64,000 bases of DNA from Flavobacterium sp. 9R (GCF_902506345.1 NZ_LR733413.1:75739-139738), one strand, 5' to 3'; shown: positions 36,389 to 44,994, numbered from the stretch's first letter. Program-made: numbers and translations. The notes: generated from the letters alone by a model not told the origin.

Positions 36389-36829
36389 ATGCCATTTGTA
36401 AAAGTCTATCTTCATTGTGTTTGGAGTACTAAAAACAGAATTCCGTATTTAAATACTATCGAATTACGCCAAAAAGTTTGGAATCATATAAGAGAGAACG
36501 CCATTCAAAAAGGAATTTATATTGATTTTATAAATGGATATTCTGACCACTGTCATTGTTTGATTTCCTTAGGTGTGGACCAGAATATTCAAAAAGTAAT
36601 TCAGCTTATCAAAGGAGAATCTTCTTTTTGGATTAACAAAAATGAATTGACTAAAGAAAAATTTCAATGGCAGGAGGAATATTTTGCAGTTTCGGTGTCA
36701 GAATCGATTCTTGATAAAGTTAGAGAGTATATTAAAAATCAAGAAACACATCATAAAAAGAAGTCATTTCAAGAAGAGTATGACGAATTTATTTTAAAAT
36801 ATGGATTTAAAATGGTTGATAATAAATGA
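36389..36829 (+). CDS. REP-associated tyrosine transposase (RAYT, IS200-like)
   Basis: This is a 146-residue Y1 transposase-like protein of the REP-associated group. The HUH-type metal motif is H54-C-H56 in SDHCHCLISLG, and the catalytic tyrosine is Y114 in REYIKNQETHHKKKSF, the typical YIxNQxxHH signature. Such proteins nick and join single strands at REP hairpins. It lies just after the hairpin array and inside the cobalamin cluster. Its stop overlaps the cobS start by four bases (ATGA), so it appears integrated into the operon's translation. No IS boundaries or target duplications are visible. The reading frame is intact. Confidence 0.93.
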   Translation: MPFVKVYLHCVWSTKNRIPYLNTIELRQKVWNHIRENAIQKGIYIDFINGYSDHCHCLISLGVDQNIQKVIQLIKGESSFWINKNELTKEKFQWQEEYFAVSVSESILDKVREYIKNQETHHKKKSFQEEYDEFILKYGFKMVDNK

Positions 36830-37626
36830 AAAAACAACTCCACATCTTTTTTACCGCTTTGATGTTTTATACACGAATTCCGTGTCCGAAGAATATCGAC
36901 CATAATCCTGATTATTTGAACAAAGCGTCTCGTTATTTTCCATTAATTGGTTGGATTGTTGGGGCAATTGCTTTTGGAGTGTATGCTGCGGCGTCTTGGT
37001 TGTGGAATGCTGAGATTGGGATAGTGCTTTCGATGATTGCGAGTGTGTTGGTTACAGGCGCTTTTCACGAAGATGGTTTTGCCGATGTCTGCGACGGATT
37101 TGGTGGCGGTTGGACCAAAACTAAGATTTTGACGATTATGAAAGACAGCGCTATTGGCGCTTATGGTGCGATTGGTTTGGTATTGCTTTTTTTGCTGAAG
37201 TATATGAGTTTGGTCACTTTGGCCAAAGGTGATTCACTACTCACAAATTACCATTCACTCTTCACTCTTTTTTTGGTTTTCATAACAGGGCATTCTTTGA
37301 GTCGATTGGCGGCGATTTCGATTGTGTTTACTCACGAATATTCTCGGGAGGATGCTACGAGTAAAAGCAAACCCATTGCGCAGCAGTATTCTTGGAAAGA
37401 AGTAGTGGGCGCCTTATTATTTGGGCTATTGCCTTTGCTGGTTTTGCTATCGAATCACGCGATTATTGGGTTGGTGGTGTTGCCTGTTTTTTTGGCGCGT
37501 TATTTTTTGGCGCGTTATTTCCAGAAATGGATTGACGGCTACACGGGCGATTGTTTGGGAGCGACACAACAGGTATGTGAAGTTATTTTTTACCTAACCT
37601 TATTAGCAATATGGAAATTTATTTAG
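36826..37626 (+). CDS. cobS: Adenosylcobinamide-GDP ribazoletransferase (cobalamin synthase)
   Basis: CobS joins adenosylcobinamide-GDP with alpha-ribazole (phosphate), the last assembly step of B12. This 266-residue inner-membrane enzyme has about six transmembrane segments. It carries FYTRIPCP near the N-terminus and the acidic motif GAFHEDGFADVCDGFGGG with KDSAIGAYGAIGL, both diagnostic. GYTGDCLGATQQ is near the C-terminus. Its start overlaps the RAYT stop by four bases and its end overlaps cobC by 16 bases, so translation is coupled on both sides. Confidence 0.95.
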   Translation: MKKQLHIFFTALMFYTRIPCPKNIDHNPDYLNKASRYFPLIGWIVGAIAFGVYAAASWLWNAEIGIVLSMIASVLVTGAFHEDGFADVCDGFGGGWTKTKILTIMKDSAIGAYGAIGLVLLFLLKYMSLVTLAKGDSLLTNYHSLFTLFLVFITGHSLSRLAAISIVFTHEYSREDATSKSKPIAQQYSWKEVVGALLFGLLPLLVLLSNHAIIGLVVLPVFLARYFLARYFQKWIDGYTGDCLGATQQVCEVIFYLTLLAIWKFI

Positions 37627-38153
37627 TGCGCCACACCGAAACGGTTTGTGAAAAAGGCATTTGTTATGGACAAAGCGATGTAGGCATTCGAGCTCCTTAT
37701 GAAGCGATATTTCAAGAGATTTTGGAGCAATTGCCAGAGCAAGGTATTTTGTATACCAGTCCGCTGCAACGCTGTTCGATTTTGGCGCAGCATATTCAGC
37801 AAATAAAAGGAATTCCTATAGTTGCCCAAGAACCAAGACTGAAAGAAATGCATTTTGGGGATTGGGAATTGCAAGCTTGGAACGCTATTCCGAGGACTGT
37901 TTTGGACCCGTGGATGAATGATTTTGTGAATGTTGCGGTGCCCAATGGCGAATCGTTTATTGATTTGGACCAGCGGGTTTGGGAATTTTTGGAGGAGAAA
38001 TTTGAAAAATCAAATGAAAAACCGCTGATTTTAGTCACGCATTCCGGGGTGATTCGAAGTGTTTTGTGTAGAATAAATAACCTTCCTTTGCAGGAGGCTT
38101 TTGCTACTCCATTAGATTACGGAGTGGTGGTGAAAGTGGAGTATACTCGTTAA
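37611..38153 (+). CDS. cobC: Alpha-ribazole phosphatase (histidine phosphatase family)
   Basis: CobC removes phosphate from alpha-ribazole 5'-phosphate, or from the cobalamin phosphate, in nucleotide-loop assembly. The 180-residue histidine phosphatase has the catalytic LVRHTET motif (H8 is the phosphorylated histidine), then SPLQRCSILAQ, LKEMHFGDWE and LVTHSGVIRSV with the second histidine. It overlaps cobS by 16 bases and is the last gene of the cluster. The name is based on context, since the family is broad. Confidence 0.92.
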   Translation: MEIYLVRHTETVCEKGICYGQSDVGIRAPYEAIFQEILEQLPEQGILYTSPLQRCSILAQHIQQIKGIPIVAQEPRLKEMHFGDWELQAWNAIPRTVLDPWMNDFVNVAVPNGESFIDLDQRVWEFLEEKFEKSNEKPLILVTHSGVIRSVLCRINNLPLQEAFATPLDYGVVVKVEYTR

Positions 38154-38161
38154 GCAGGGTT

Positions 38162-38251
38162 TGCGTGAGGGATGGCAGTGGAGCTCTCCCGATTTTTCAT
38201 CGGGAAGCGGGAACGTACAGCCCGACCCGACTTTTTCAGGAGGGGCACGCC
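38162..38251 (-). repeat. REP-like dispersed repeat, copy C
   Basis: This copy is in the opposite orientation to A and B. Its reverse complement has GGCGTGCCCC, TCGGGCTGTACGTTCCC, a hairpin CCCGAT...ATCGGG, CCACTGCCATCCCTCACGCAA. It lies directly after cobC. Confidence 0.7.
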
Positions 38252-38353
38252 TAAGTTATGATTGATGTTGTTTATGTTGTTGTATTATAGTGGTTTATGA
38301 TTTTTTTTGCTTGTTTTTTGAGTTTTAATTTTAGTATTCCATTTTTTTAAGGC

Positions 38354-38361
38354 TATATTTG
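38354..38361 (+). promoter_or_regulatory. Predicted -7 element of the btuB transcript
   Basis: TATATTTG fits the consensus and lies about ten bases before the riboswitch, so the riboswitch would begin almost at the transcript's 5' end. Confidence 0.5.
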
Positions 38362-38371
38362 CATCCGAATT

Positions 38372-38539
38372 GAGGTTGCGTTTTACTTTTTTTAGAAGAC
38401 GCATTAAAAGGGAATTAGGTTTAAAACCTAAGCTGTACCCGCAACTGTAAGCTACTAAGCTTGTTGTTATCTACAAAGCCACTGCTCGCCGCGGCGAGTG
38501 GGAAGGTCAACAACAAGACGCAAGCCAGGAGACCTGCCT
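38372..38539 (+). ncRNA. Cobalamin riboswitch
   Basis: The conserved blocks are in order: GGTTGCGTTTT at the 5' side, AAAAGGGAATTAGG, then AGCTGTACCCGCAACTGTAA, GCCACTG, GGGAAGGT and the B12 box AAGCCAGGAGACCTGCC. It ends 48 bases before the btuB start codon, so it can control btuB and the lipoprotein gene after it. High cobalamin should shut expression off. The variable arm between GCCACTG and GGGAAGG is a perfect palindrome, CTCGCCGCGGCGAG (38485-38498), of a type found elsewhere in the window. Confidence 0.95.
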
Positions 38540-38587
38540 TTTTTCTTAACCAATAACGAACTTTCGGGAAAAAAGGTTCAGGAAATT

Positions 38588-40441
38588 ATGGCACATTTTA
38601 AATCTTTTCTTTGTTTTTGCTTGCTGGCAAGTCAACTGACTTTTGCTCAGAATGATTCGATTACTCGCTTAAAAGAGGTCGTCATAGCTGATGCGAAGCT
38701 TCGCAAATTTTCTAGTTCTCAAACGATTCTTAGTTTGAACGATGCTGTTTTGTCTAAAAATAGTGCGTTGTTGACCAATTTACTCAATTATAATTCGGTT
38801 TTATATTTTAAAGAATACGGTCGTGGGATGCTATCGACGGTAGCTTTTAGGGGAACCACTGCGTCGCAAACTGCGGTGATTTGGAACGGCATCAACATCA
38901 ATTCCCAAATGAATGGGAGTACCGATTTTAATACAATATCAGGAACGGATTATAATTCGATTGCAATTAAAGGAGGTGGAGGAAGTGTGATTTATGGCAG
39001 TGGGGCTATTGGTGGCACGGTGCATTTGAACAATGACTTGCGATTTGAGCGTTCTTTTTCAAATCAATTGCGTCTTGATTATGGCAGTTTCAATACGCAG
39101 GGGATTCATTATAGCAGCCAGTTTTCAAATGCAAAATGGTCGGCTCAGATTGGTTTTTCTAGAAACTATTCTGATAACGATTACGATTATCCTGGTCTTT
39201 TTGATTGGAAGGGCAATCAGCGTTTTAATGAAAACGGGGAATATGAAGTGATTGGGTTCAATGCAGCAATTGGTTTTAAAATCTCTGATAAGCAAATATT
39301 AAAAGCATACAGTCAGTCTTCGAATACCGATAGGAATATTTCTTTGCTTTCGCCCTCGGAGTCTAGAACAAAATACAAGAATGATTTTAGTAGAAATTTG
39401 TTGGAATACAATGGTGTTTTTGACCAATGGACGATGAATGGTAAGATGGCTTACCTTACGGAAGGTTATCAGTATTATCCGAACAAGTTGCTACAGCAAT
39501 ATAGTTTTGGGGAAACCAAGACTTGGATTACCAAAGCAGATGTCAGTTTTCAGGCATCGCCCTCATTTTTGGTAAATACAATTTTAGAATACAATACAAC
39601 CCAAGGTGAAGGCTCTGGATTTGGATACCACGAAAGACAGATTGGTGCTGCTTCTGTGTTGTTGAAATATGAAATCGATTCGAAATGGCAAAATGAATTA
39701 GGGATTCGTAAAGAGTTTACCAATAATTATAAATCGCCTGTTCTTTTTTCGGCTGGAAGTGCTTTGCGCATCGCACCTTGGTACCAATTGAAAGTCAATG
39801 TTTCGCACAATTTCCGAATTCCTACCTACAATGATTTGTATTGGGAAGAAGGCGGTAATCCCAATTTAAAACCCGAAAGTGCTTACCAAGGCGAACTAGC
39901 CAATGTCTTTACTTATAAAAATTTCAGCTTGACGCAAACGGCCTATTACAATAAAATTAAAGATTTGCTGCGTTGGGTTCCAGGGAATAATGGCATTTGG
40001 TCTCCTCAAAATACGGATCGCGTAGCCGCTTATGGAATAGAAGCCTTATTGGCTTGGAAAAAACAATTTGGGAAGAGCATTTGGCAAATCAATGGGACGT
40101 ATGCGTACACTATTTCTAAGAATGAGGAAACCCAAAAGCAATTGTTTTTTGTGCCTTATCACAAAGCTACCGCTGCTTTGGCCTACAGTTATAAAAAATG
40201 GAGCGCTAATTATCAATTCCTGTTTAATGGTTTTGTCTATACGCAATCCGATAACAATCCTAGCGCTATCGTTCCTTCGTATTGGGTTTCTAATGTAGGC
40301 GTAGATTATGAATTTTTTAAGCGTAATCCAATAAAAATAGGCGCTCAAGTGCTTAATCTTTGGAATGAAAAATATGAAAGTCTGGAAAATAGAATGATGC
40401 CCGGACGCAATTTTAATTTGTATCTAATCTTTAAATTTTAA
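38588..40441 (+). CDS. btuB: TonB-dependent vitamin B12 outer-membrane receptor
   Basis: This 617-residue TonB-dependent receptor, placed behind a cobalamin riboswitch, should import B12 across the outer membrane. The signal peptide is about 1-21 (ending TFAQ), and a TonB-box-like LKEVVIAD follows. The plug domain runs to about residue 150, with VAFRGTTASQTAVIWNGINI and VIYGSGAIGGTVHLN. The rest is a 22-strand barrel ending in YLIFKF, with LWEEGGNPNLKPE-type receptor motifs (here YWEEGGNPNLKPES). The open frame continues 5' to 38498, but that part encodes the riboswitch, so I start at the ATG at 38588. The next gene follows after four bases. Confidence 0.94.
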   Translation: MAHFKSFLCFCLLASQLTFAQNDSITRLKEVVIADAKLRKFSSSQTILSLNDAVLSKNSALLTNLLNYNSVLYFKEYGRGMLSTVAFRGTTASQTAVIWNGININSQMNGSTDFNTISGTDYNSIAIKGGGGSVIYGSGAIGGTVHLNNDLRFERSFSNQLRLDYGSFNTQGIHYSSQFSNAKWSAQIGFSRNYSDNDYDYPGLFDWKGNQRFNENGEYEVIGFNAAIGFKISDKQILKAYSQSSNTDRNISLLSPSESRTKYKNDFSRNLLEYNGVFDQWTMNGKMAYLTEGYQYYPNKLLQQYSFGETKTWITKADVSFQASPSFLVNTILEYNTTQGEGSGFGYHERQIGAASVLLKYEIDSKWQNELGIRKEFTNNYKSPVLFSAGSALRIAPWYQLKVNVSHNFRIPTYNDLYWEEGGNPNLKPESAYQGELANVFTYKNFSLTQTAYYNKIKDLLRWVPGNNGIWSPQNTDRVAAYGIEALLAWKKQFGKSIWQINGTYAYTISKNEETQKQLFFVPYHKATAALAYSYKKWSANYQFLFNGFVYTQSDNNPSAIVPSYWVSNVGVDYEFFKRNPIKIGAQVLNLWNEKYESLENRMMPGRNFNLYLIFKF

Positions 40442-40445
40442 TATA

Positions 40446-41501
40446 ATGAAGTTAACTAGAGTTTTATTAGTAGCCTTTACTTTTGCCTTTTTGGCGTCTT
40501 GTACTAACGAGGACAACGAAAATGTATCCAAAGGGAATTATGATAATGGGGTATTTATTCTAAATGAAGGCAATTCTTCTGGAGGTTCGGTATCGTTTTT
40601 AGGAGAGGATTTGACTACTTTTAAACAAGATGTGTATGGAGCAGAAAACGTAGGTGATTTTTTCGGTACCTATGTACAATCGATTTTTTTTGATGGGGAT
40701 AAAGCCTATGTGATTGCAGGTGGTTCTAATGTGATTAATGTAGTGAATCGCTATACGTTTAAGCTTATTGCAAAAATTGAAACAGGTCTAGTGACACCAA
40801 GATATGGGGTGGCAAAGAATGGTAAAGCGTATGTAACCAATGCGAACACTTATTCTTATGCAAATCCAGCTACTGGAAACACAGATGATTTCGTAGCTGT
40901 TATTGATTTGGCCACGAATAAAGTGGAATCTAAAATTAATTTGAATGCAACAGCCAATCGTATTATTTTAGAGGGTGATAAGTTGTACATCACAGAACCT
41001 TATAATAGCGACAAAGTTTTGGTAGTAAATACAGTAACTAAGGCTTTAGAAACACCAATAGCTGTTGGGTCAAGCGCCAATACAATGGAAGTGAAAAACG
41101 GTGTTTTGTATGTGTTAGCATCTCCATATGGAAGTGCAAGCAAAATTGTAAAAGTGAAGTTGTCGGATAAATCGGTTACTGAAGTGGTGTTTCCAACGAC
41201 TTTGACAGATGCAGGAAATTTGGATATTTATGGTTCTAAAATCTATTTCACAAAAGATACAGGAGTGTATAGTATGGATATTACAGCAACACAACCTTCA
41301 GATAAACCTATTTTTAACTACTCTTCTACTTCCCAATATGGAGTGATGTATGGTTTTGCGGTAGAGAATGATAAAATTTACATTGCCGATGGAGGAGATT
41401 TCGCTTCGAATAGTAAGGCCTATGTGTATTCTTTAACTGGTGCTTTGCAAAAAGAAGTAACAGTTGGAGTTGGACCAAACGGATTCTATTTTAATAATTA
41501 A
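40446..41501 (+). CDS. BtuG-like surface lipoprotein, beta-propeller
   Basis: This is a 351-residue lipoprotein with a lipobox at C19 (LASC), followed by an acidic TNEDNENVSKG spacer typical of surface-exported lipoproteins in Bacteroidota. The body consists of YncE/DUF5074-type beta-propeller repeats: AYVIAGGSNVINVVNRYTFK, AYVTNANTYS, LYITEPYNSDKVLVVN and LYVLASPYGS. It lies four bases after btuB under the same riboswitch. In gut Bacteroides, BtuG, a propeller lipoprotein that lids BtuB, captures B12 at the cell surface; this gene matches it in fold type, anchoring and position. Binding itself is inference. Confidence 0.82.
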   Translation: MKLTRVLLVAFTFAFLASCTNEDNENVSKGNYDNGVFILNEGNSSGGSVSFLGEDLTTFKQDVYGAENVGDFFGTYVQSIFFDGDKAYVIAGGSNVINVVNRYTFKLIAKIETGLVTPRYGVAKNGKAYVTNANTYSYANPATGNTDDFVAVIDLATNKVESKINLNATANRIILEGDKLYITEPYNSDKVLVVNTVTKALETPIAVGSSANTMEVKNGVLYVLASPYGSASKIVKVKLSDKSVTEVVFPTTLTDAGNLDIYGSKIYFTKDTGVYSMDITATQPSDKPIFNYSSTSQYGVMYGFAVENDKIYIADGGDFASNSKAYVYSLTGALQKEVTVGVGPNGFYFNN

Positions 41502-41520
41502 AAGCTCTAGCTTAAAAACT

Positions 41521-41558
41521 AAAAAGGCGTTTTCGAAATGAAAACGCCTTTTTTTGTT
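41521..41558. terminator. Bidirectional terminator between the btuB operon and the amidase gene
   Basis: Fourteen-base arms (41521-41534 and 41540-41553) are flanked by A on the left and T on the right. It can serve both the plus-strand btuB operon and the minus-strand amidase gene. Confidence 0.88.
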
Positions 41559-41574
41559 TGGGTAGTTGTTGTTT

Positions 41575-42201
41575 TTATTTTAGAGTTGAAACCACATCTA
41601 AAATGGTGTTGGCAATTTTTGTTTGTTCTACTTTATCGGTCAGGGTGCGTTTGTCATTTTCGTTAGTCAAATACCCTAATTCAATCAAAACACCAGGAAC
41701 TGTTGCTTTCTTTAACACCATAAAAGGGGCGTTTTTTATGATAGCATTGCCTTTTAAAGCGGTTTGTTGTGTCAATCTTGAGTTAAGTTGTGTCGCAATT
41801 TCTTTAGATTGTTCAACCGTGGCAGGATTTTGTTCGTTGATGAAAAATTCCAAACCAGATTTTTGATTGTTGGCATTAGCATTAATATGCAACGAAATGA
41901 ATAAATCTGGTTGTATGTTATTGATAAGGGCTGCGCGAGAATGCAACTCCACGAATTCATCCTCATTTCTAGTAAAATGTAAAACAATCGCTTGATTGGT
42001 ATTCTGCGCTTTTATCTTATTTGCAATTTGGGAAACAATTTCTTTCTCGATAGCAGCATCACTTTTTGCACCAAAGTCGTGTCCGCCGTGTCCTGCATCA
42101 ATCACCACGTGGATGGTTTTTGAAGGTTTCAATGCTGGTGAAATAAATGCTAAAGAAGCACACGCTAAGATTCCGATACCAATTTTAGAATACAATTTCA
42201 T
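41575..42201 (-). CDS. N-acetylmuramoyl-L-alanine amidase (Amidase_3)
   Basis: This is a 208-residue exported zinc amidase that cuts the bond between N-acetylmuramic acid and L-alanine in peptidoglycan. It has an N-terminal hydrophobic export signal (about 5-22). The Amidase_3 domain fills the rest: H38 in DAGHGGHDFG, E52 and H105 (SLHINAN) bind zinc, and E174 (LIELGYLTN) is catalytic. All four residues are present. There is no LysM or SH3 wall-binding domain, so it is a minimal enzyme. It is convergent with the btuB operon. Confidence 0.93.
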   Translation of the reverse strand: MKLYSKIGIGILACASLAFISPALKPSKTIHVVIDAGHGGHDFGAKSDAAIEKEIVSQIANKIKAQNTNQAIVLHFTRNEDEFVELHSRAALINNIQPDLFISLHINANANNQKSGLEFFINEQNPATVEQSKEIATQLNSRLTQQTALKGNAIIKNAPFMVLKKATVPGVLIELGYLTNENDKRTLTDKVEQTKIANTILDVVSTLK

Positions 42202-42297
42202 ACTATAATGTTTTAAGAGTTACTAATGAAGTTTCAAAAAGCATTGCTTTTCAGTGATATAGGTATAACGCTATATTTTCTGATTTTAGTATAATTC

Positions 42298-43740
42298 CTA
42301 TAAAGATTTTAATAATCCCTCAGGAATCGTTTCTAGATACATTTCGTTTCCAAAGCCTCTAATAGATTTCGCATCTTTGAAAAACTCAAATGTTTTGCCT
42401 TTTGCAGCAGGGGTTCCTTTTGCCGTCCCCGTAATTTTTCCAATAGCTAACTTTAACAAAGGTTCGTTAACATCACCCAAAACACCAAAGGTACTGATGG
42501 TTTCTGCTTGTTGGAAAGTTGGTGTTAAACCACTTTGGTAGTCACCAAAGCCATCAGCATTCACAATTTTGAGCACTAACGGTTGCATAGCATATTTGTG
42601 AGAAGGGTTTACGTTCTCTTTTTGGAAAGTTGGAGAATCATACAAGGTAATTGATCCTACGTTTTTACCTGTAGTAACATCTCCAATTTGAACAACATTA
42701 ATAAAAGGTTTCAAACCATTAATCACCAATTCACTAGCAGAAGCCGTACTTTTTGTTGTAATAATGTAGACTTTGGTTAAGTTCAAACTATTGATTGGTG
42801 TGCTTTCAATTTTATCGGTAAAAAAGTTTTTGAGCGCCTCGGGATTGTTAGTGCTGAAATAAGCCTCAATTTTTTCGTTCCATTGTTGCTTAGCAAATAA
42901 TTTTCCGGTGAATTGTCCTGTAATCATACTAGCCAATCTAGTAGCAGTTTGTACTGAACCTCCACCATTGTAACGTAAGTCCAAAACTAAATCGGTAATG
43001 CCTTGTGATTTTAAACTTCCAAAAGCGTCATTGAGTTGGGTATCATAATTAGCAAAAAAGCCGTTGTACATCAAATAGCCTATTTTTTTTCCTCCAGTTT
43101 CGATTACTTTATTGATCAAAATTGGATTTTCATTCAGAGTGGTTTTGGTTAACGCTACTGATTTTCCATTACTCACGATGGTTGAACCATTGAATTCGGC
43201 TAAATTCAAAGTGTAACTTTCGGCATTTAGCAATAAAGTTTGATAGTTGCTAACGGTCAATTGTGTTCCGTTTACGGCTGTAAAATAGTCTCCTCGTTTA
43301 ATAGCTTTGGTCGAAGCATCAGAGCCAGGAATAATGTAGCGAACATAACCAAAAATTTCAGTTGTGCTTCCGGGTTTGTAGCTTAATCCAAAATCAACAC
43401 CATCATTTTTAGTGGTACCTTGGAAGGATTGCTCAAGCGCAACATAGTCATCAACAATCCAGCTAAAACGATCGATGGATTTGTCTACTCGCAAGGCTTC
43501 GAACAAACTTTCTGGAGTACTGTAGCCTTCTAGAAAGGCATTTAATTCGCTTTGATTTTTAAATTTATCATCGGCCAAATTAGGAACATCACTTTGCCAT
43601 AAATAGTATTGATTCATCCCTTTCCAAACAAAATTTTGAATAGTTAAGTTGGTGGCAGGTTTGTCGTCATTGTCTTCACAACTTTGAAAAACGAAGAGAC
43701 TTAAGAATAAAAAGAATACAGTTTTGAGAATTGTTTTCAT
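42298..43740 (-). CDS. S41 family carboxy-terminal processing peptidase, lipoprotein
   Basis: This is a 480-residue lipoprotein protease with a lipobox at C21 (FQSC). An N-terminal helical region (about 30-110) precedes a PDZ-like domain (about 112-205, with IIPGSDASTKAIKRGDYF). The S41 catalytic domain (about 210-460) has DLVLDLRYNGGGSV, the serine in STASASE (331-337) and the lysine K359 in TTGKNVGS. Such proteases trim or degrade envelope proteins. It stands alone between the amidase gene and the divergent sigma factor operon. Its substrate is unknown. Confidence 0.92.
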   Translation of the reverse strand: MKTILKTVFFLFLSLFVFQSCEDNDDKPATNLTIQNFVWKGMNQYYLWQSDVPNLADDKFKNQSELNAFLEGYSTPESLFEALRVDKSIDRFSWIVDDYVALEQSFQGTTKNDGVDFGLSYKPGSTTEIFGYVRYIIPGSDASTKAIKRGDYFTAVNGTQLTVSNYQTLLLNAESYTLNLAEFNGSTIVSNGKSVALTKTTLNENPILINKVIETGGKKIGYLMYNGFFANYDTQLNDAFGSLKSQGITDLVLDLRYNGGGSVQTATRLASMITGQFTGKLFAKQQWNEKIEAYFSTNNPEALKNFFTDKIESTPINSLNLTKVYIITTKSTASASELVINGLKPFINVVQIGDVTTGKNVGSITLYDSPTFQKENVNPSHKYAMQPLVLKIVNADGFGDYQSGLTPTFQQAETISTFGVLGDVNEPLLKLAIGKITGTAKGTPAAKGKTFEFFKDAKSIRGFGNEMYLETIPEGLLKSL

Positions 43741-44019
43741 AGGTTGAAATTTATTTTTTTTAAGGCTATTGGTAATTGCTTTGCTTTTTCGATGGTAAAG
43801 AAATCGAATCGTTTGATTGCTATCCTTGTATCGAGTGTTTTATTATTAGTAACGTTATTGTTTACTTATCATAATTAATAACAACACAAATTACATAGTG
43901 GCTAAGTGAATGATTAGTTGCAGTAAAAATACTAACTTTAAAATTATTTTTTTATTGTTTGTAACAAAAATAATTGTCGTTCGTCTTGCTTATATGAACC
44001 GCTAGAAACAACCATTAGA

Positions 44020-44529
44020 ATGAACCAAAATGAGTTTGTACAATTGATTACTCCTTTCAAAGACAAGGTCTTTCGATTGGCCAAACGATTACTCGTGAGC
44101 ACAGAGGAGGCTGAAGATGCTACACAAGATGTTTTGGTAAAGTTGTGGAATAAAAATGAAAGTTTATCCGGTTATGCCAGCGTTGAAGCCTTGGCTATGA
44201 CTATGACTAAGAATCATTGTTTGGATCAGTTAAAAGCGAAACGTTCCAGTAATTTGCGAATTGTACACAACAATTACACGGATAGAGAACCAAGCTTGCA
44301 GCAAAAAGTAGAAGACAATGATAGTTTGAATTGGGTGGCTAAAATAATTGATCAGTTGCCAGAACAGCAACGTATGATTATTCAGCTTAGAGAAGTAGAG
44401 CAATATGAGTTTGAAGAAATTGCCAAATTATTAGAAATGAATGAAACCGCCATTCGCGTGGCACTCTCTAGGGCTAGAAAAACCATTAGAGAGCATATGT
44501 TAAAAACACACCGTTATGGAACTGTATAA
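44020..44529 (+). CDS. ECF-type RNA polymerase sigma factor
   Basis: This is a 169-residue ECF sigma factor. Region 2 covers about 10-75, with VSTEEAEDATQDVLVKLWNKNESL and MTMTKNHCLDQLKAKR. Region 4 covers about 110-160, with LPEQQRMIIQLREVEQYEFEEI and a helix-turn-helix MNETAIRVALSRARKTIREH. The gene overlaps the following anti-sigma-like gene by 14 bases, so they are coupled. DUF4252 genes follow, making a four-gene module. The 279 bases upstream are AT-rich with no feature I can call. Confidence 0.93.
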   Translation: MNQNEFVQLITPFKDKVFRLAKRLLVSTEEAEDATQDVLVKLWNKNESLSGYASVEALAMTMTKNHCLDQLKAKRSSNLRIVHNNYTDREPSLQQKVEDNDSLNWVAKIIDQLPEQQRMIIQLREVEQYEFEEIAKLLEMNETAIRVALSRARKTIREHMLKTHRYGTV

Positions 44530-44983
44530 AATAGAAGAGCTTTTAGAAAAATACTTTCAGGGAGAAACCAGTATTGCCGAGGAAAAAGAATTGACGAATT
44601 ATTTTTCTTCACCGAATGTTGCGCAGCATTTAGAGCAATACAAACCGATGTTTGGTTATTTTTCCTTAGCAAAGCAAGAAACTAGTAGCCAAAAAGGGGC
44701 ATTAATTTCTGAAAATGAGTCTAAGGGGCTTAAAAGAATTTGGTGGTCTGCAGCTGCATCGGTTGCTGTTTTGCTTGGAGTAGGAATGTATGTTTACAAT
44801 ACCACTGCAACCCATACAAGTGTCGCTACGAACGAATTGGGAACCTATGATTCTCCCGAGGAGGCGTTTCGCGAAACTCAAAAAGCACTTGCCTTGTTGT
44901 CGGGACATGTAAACACCGGTATAGAAAGTGTACAGGTCATTCAGGAATACGATAATTCAAAAGAAAAAATTTTTAATCAGTAA
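44516..44983 (+). CDS. Putative anti-sigma factor, single-pass membrane protein
   Basis: This is a 155-residue protein with a charged cytoplasmic N-terminus (IEELLEKYFQGETSIAEEKELTNYF), which resembles the start of Bacteroidota anti-sigma factors. One transmembrane helix lies at about 74-94, and a short periplasmic tail has a conserved-looking DSPEEAFRETQKALALLS. It overlaps the sigma factor gene by 14 bases, strong support for a sigma/anti-sigma pair. No zinc-binding HxxxCxxC motif is present, so it is not of the ZAS type. The anti-sigma activity is inferred. Confidence 0.78.
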   Translation: MELYKIEELLEKYFQGETSIAEEKELTNYFSSPNVAQHLEQYKPMFGYFSLAKQETSSQKGALISENESKGLKRIWWSAAASVAVLLGVGMYVYNTTATHTSVATNELGTYDSPEEAFRETQKALALLSGHVNTGIESVQVIQEYDNSKEKIFNQ

Positions 44984-44994
44984 ATCAAAAAATC

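Noticed and set aside
36389..36829. A classical IS200/IS605 insertion sequence
   Set aside because: No element ends, TnpB gene or target site features are visible; the HUH-tyrosine protein with an adjoining hairpin array fits a RAYT.
38498..38587. N-terminal extension of BtuB
   Set aside because: The frame is open but the DNA is the 3' part of the riboswitch, and the signal peptide begins at the ATG at 38588.
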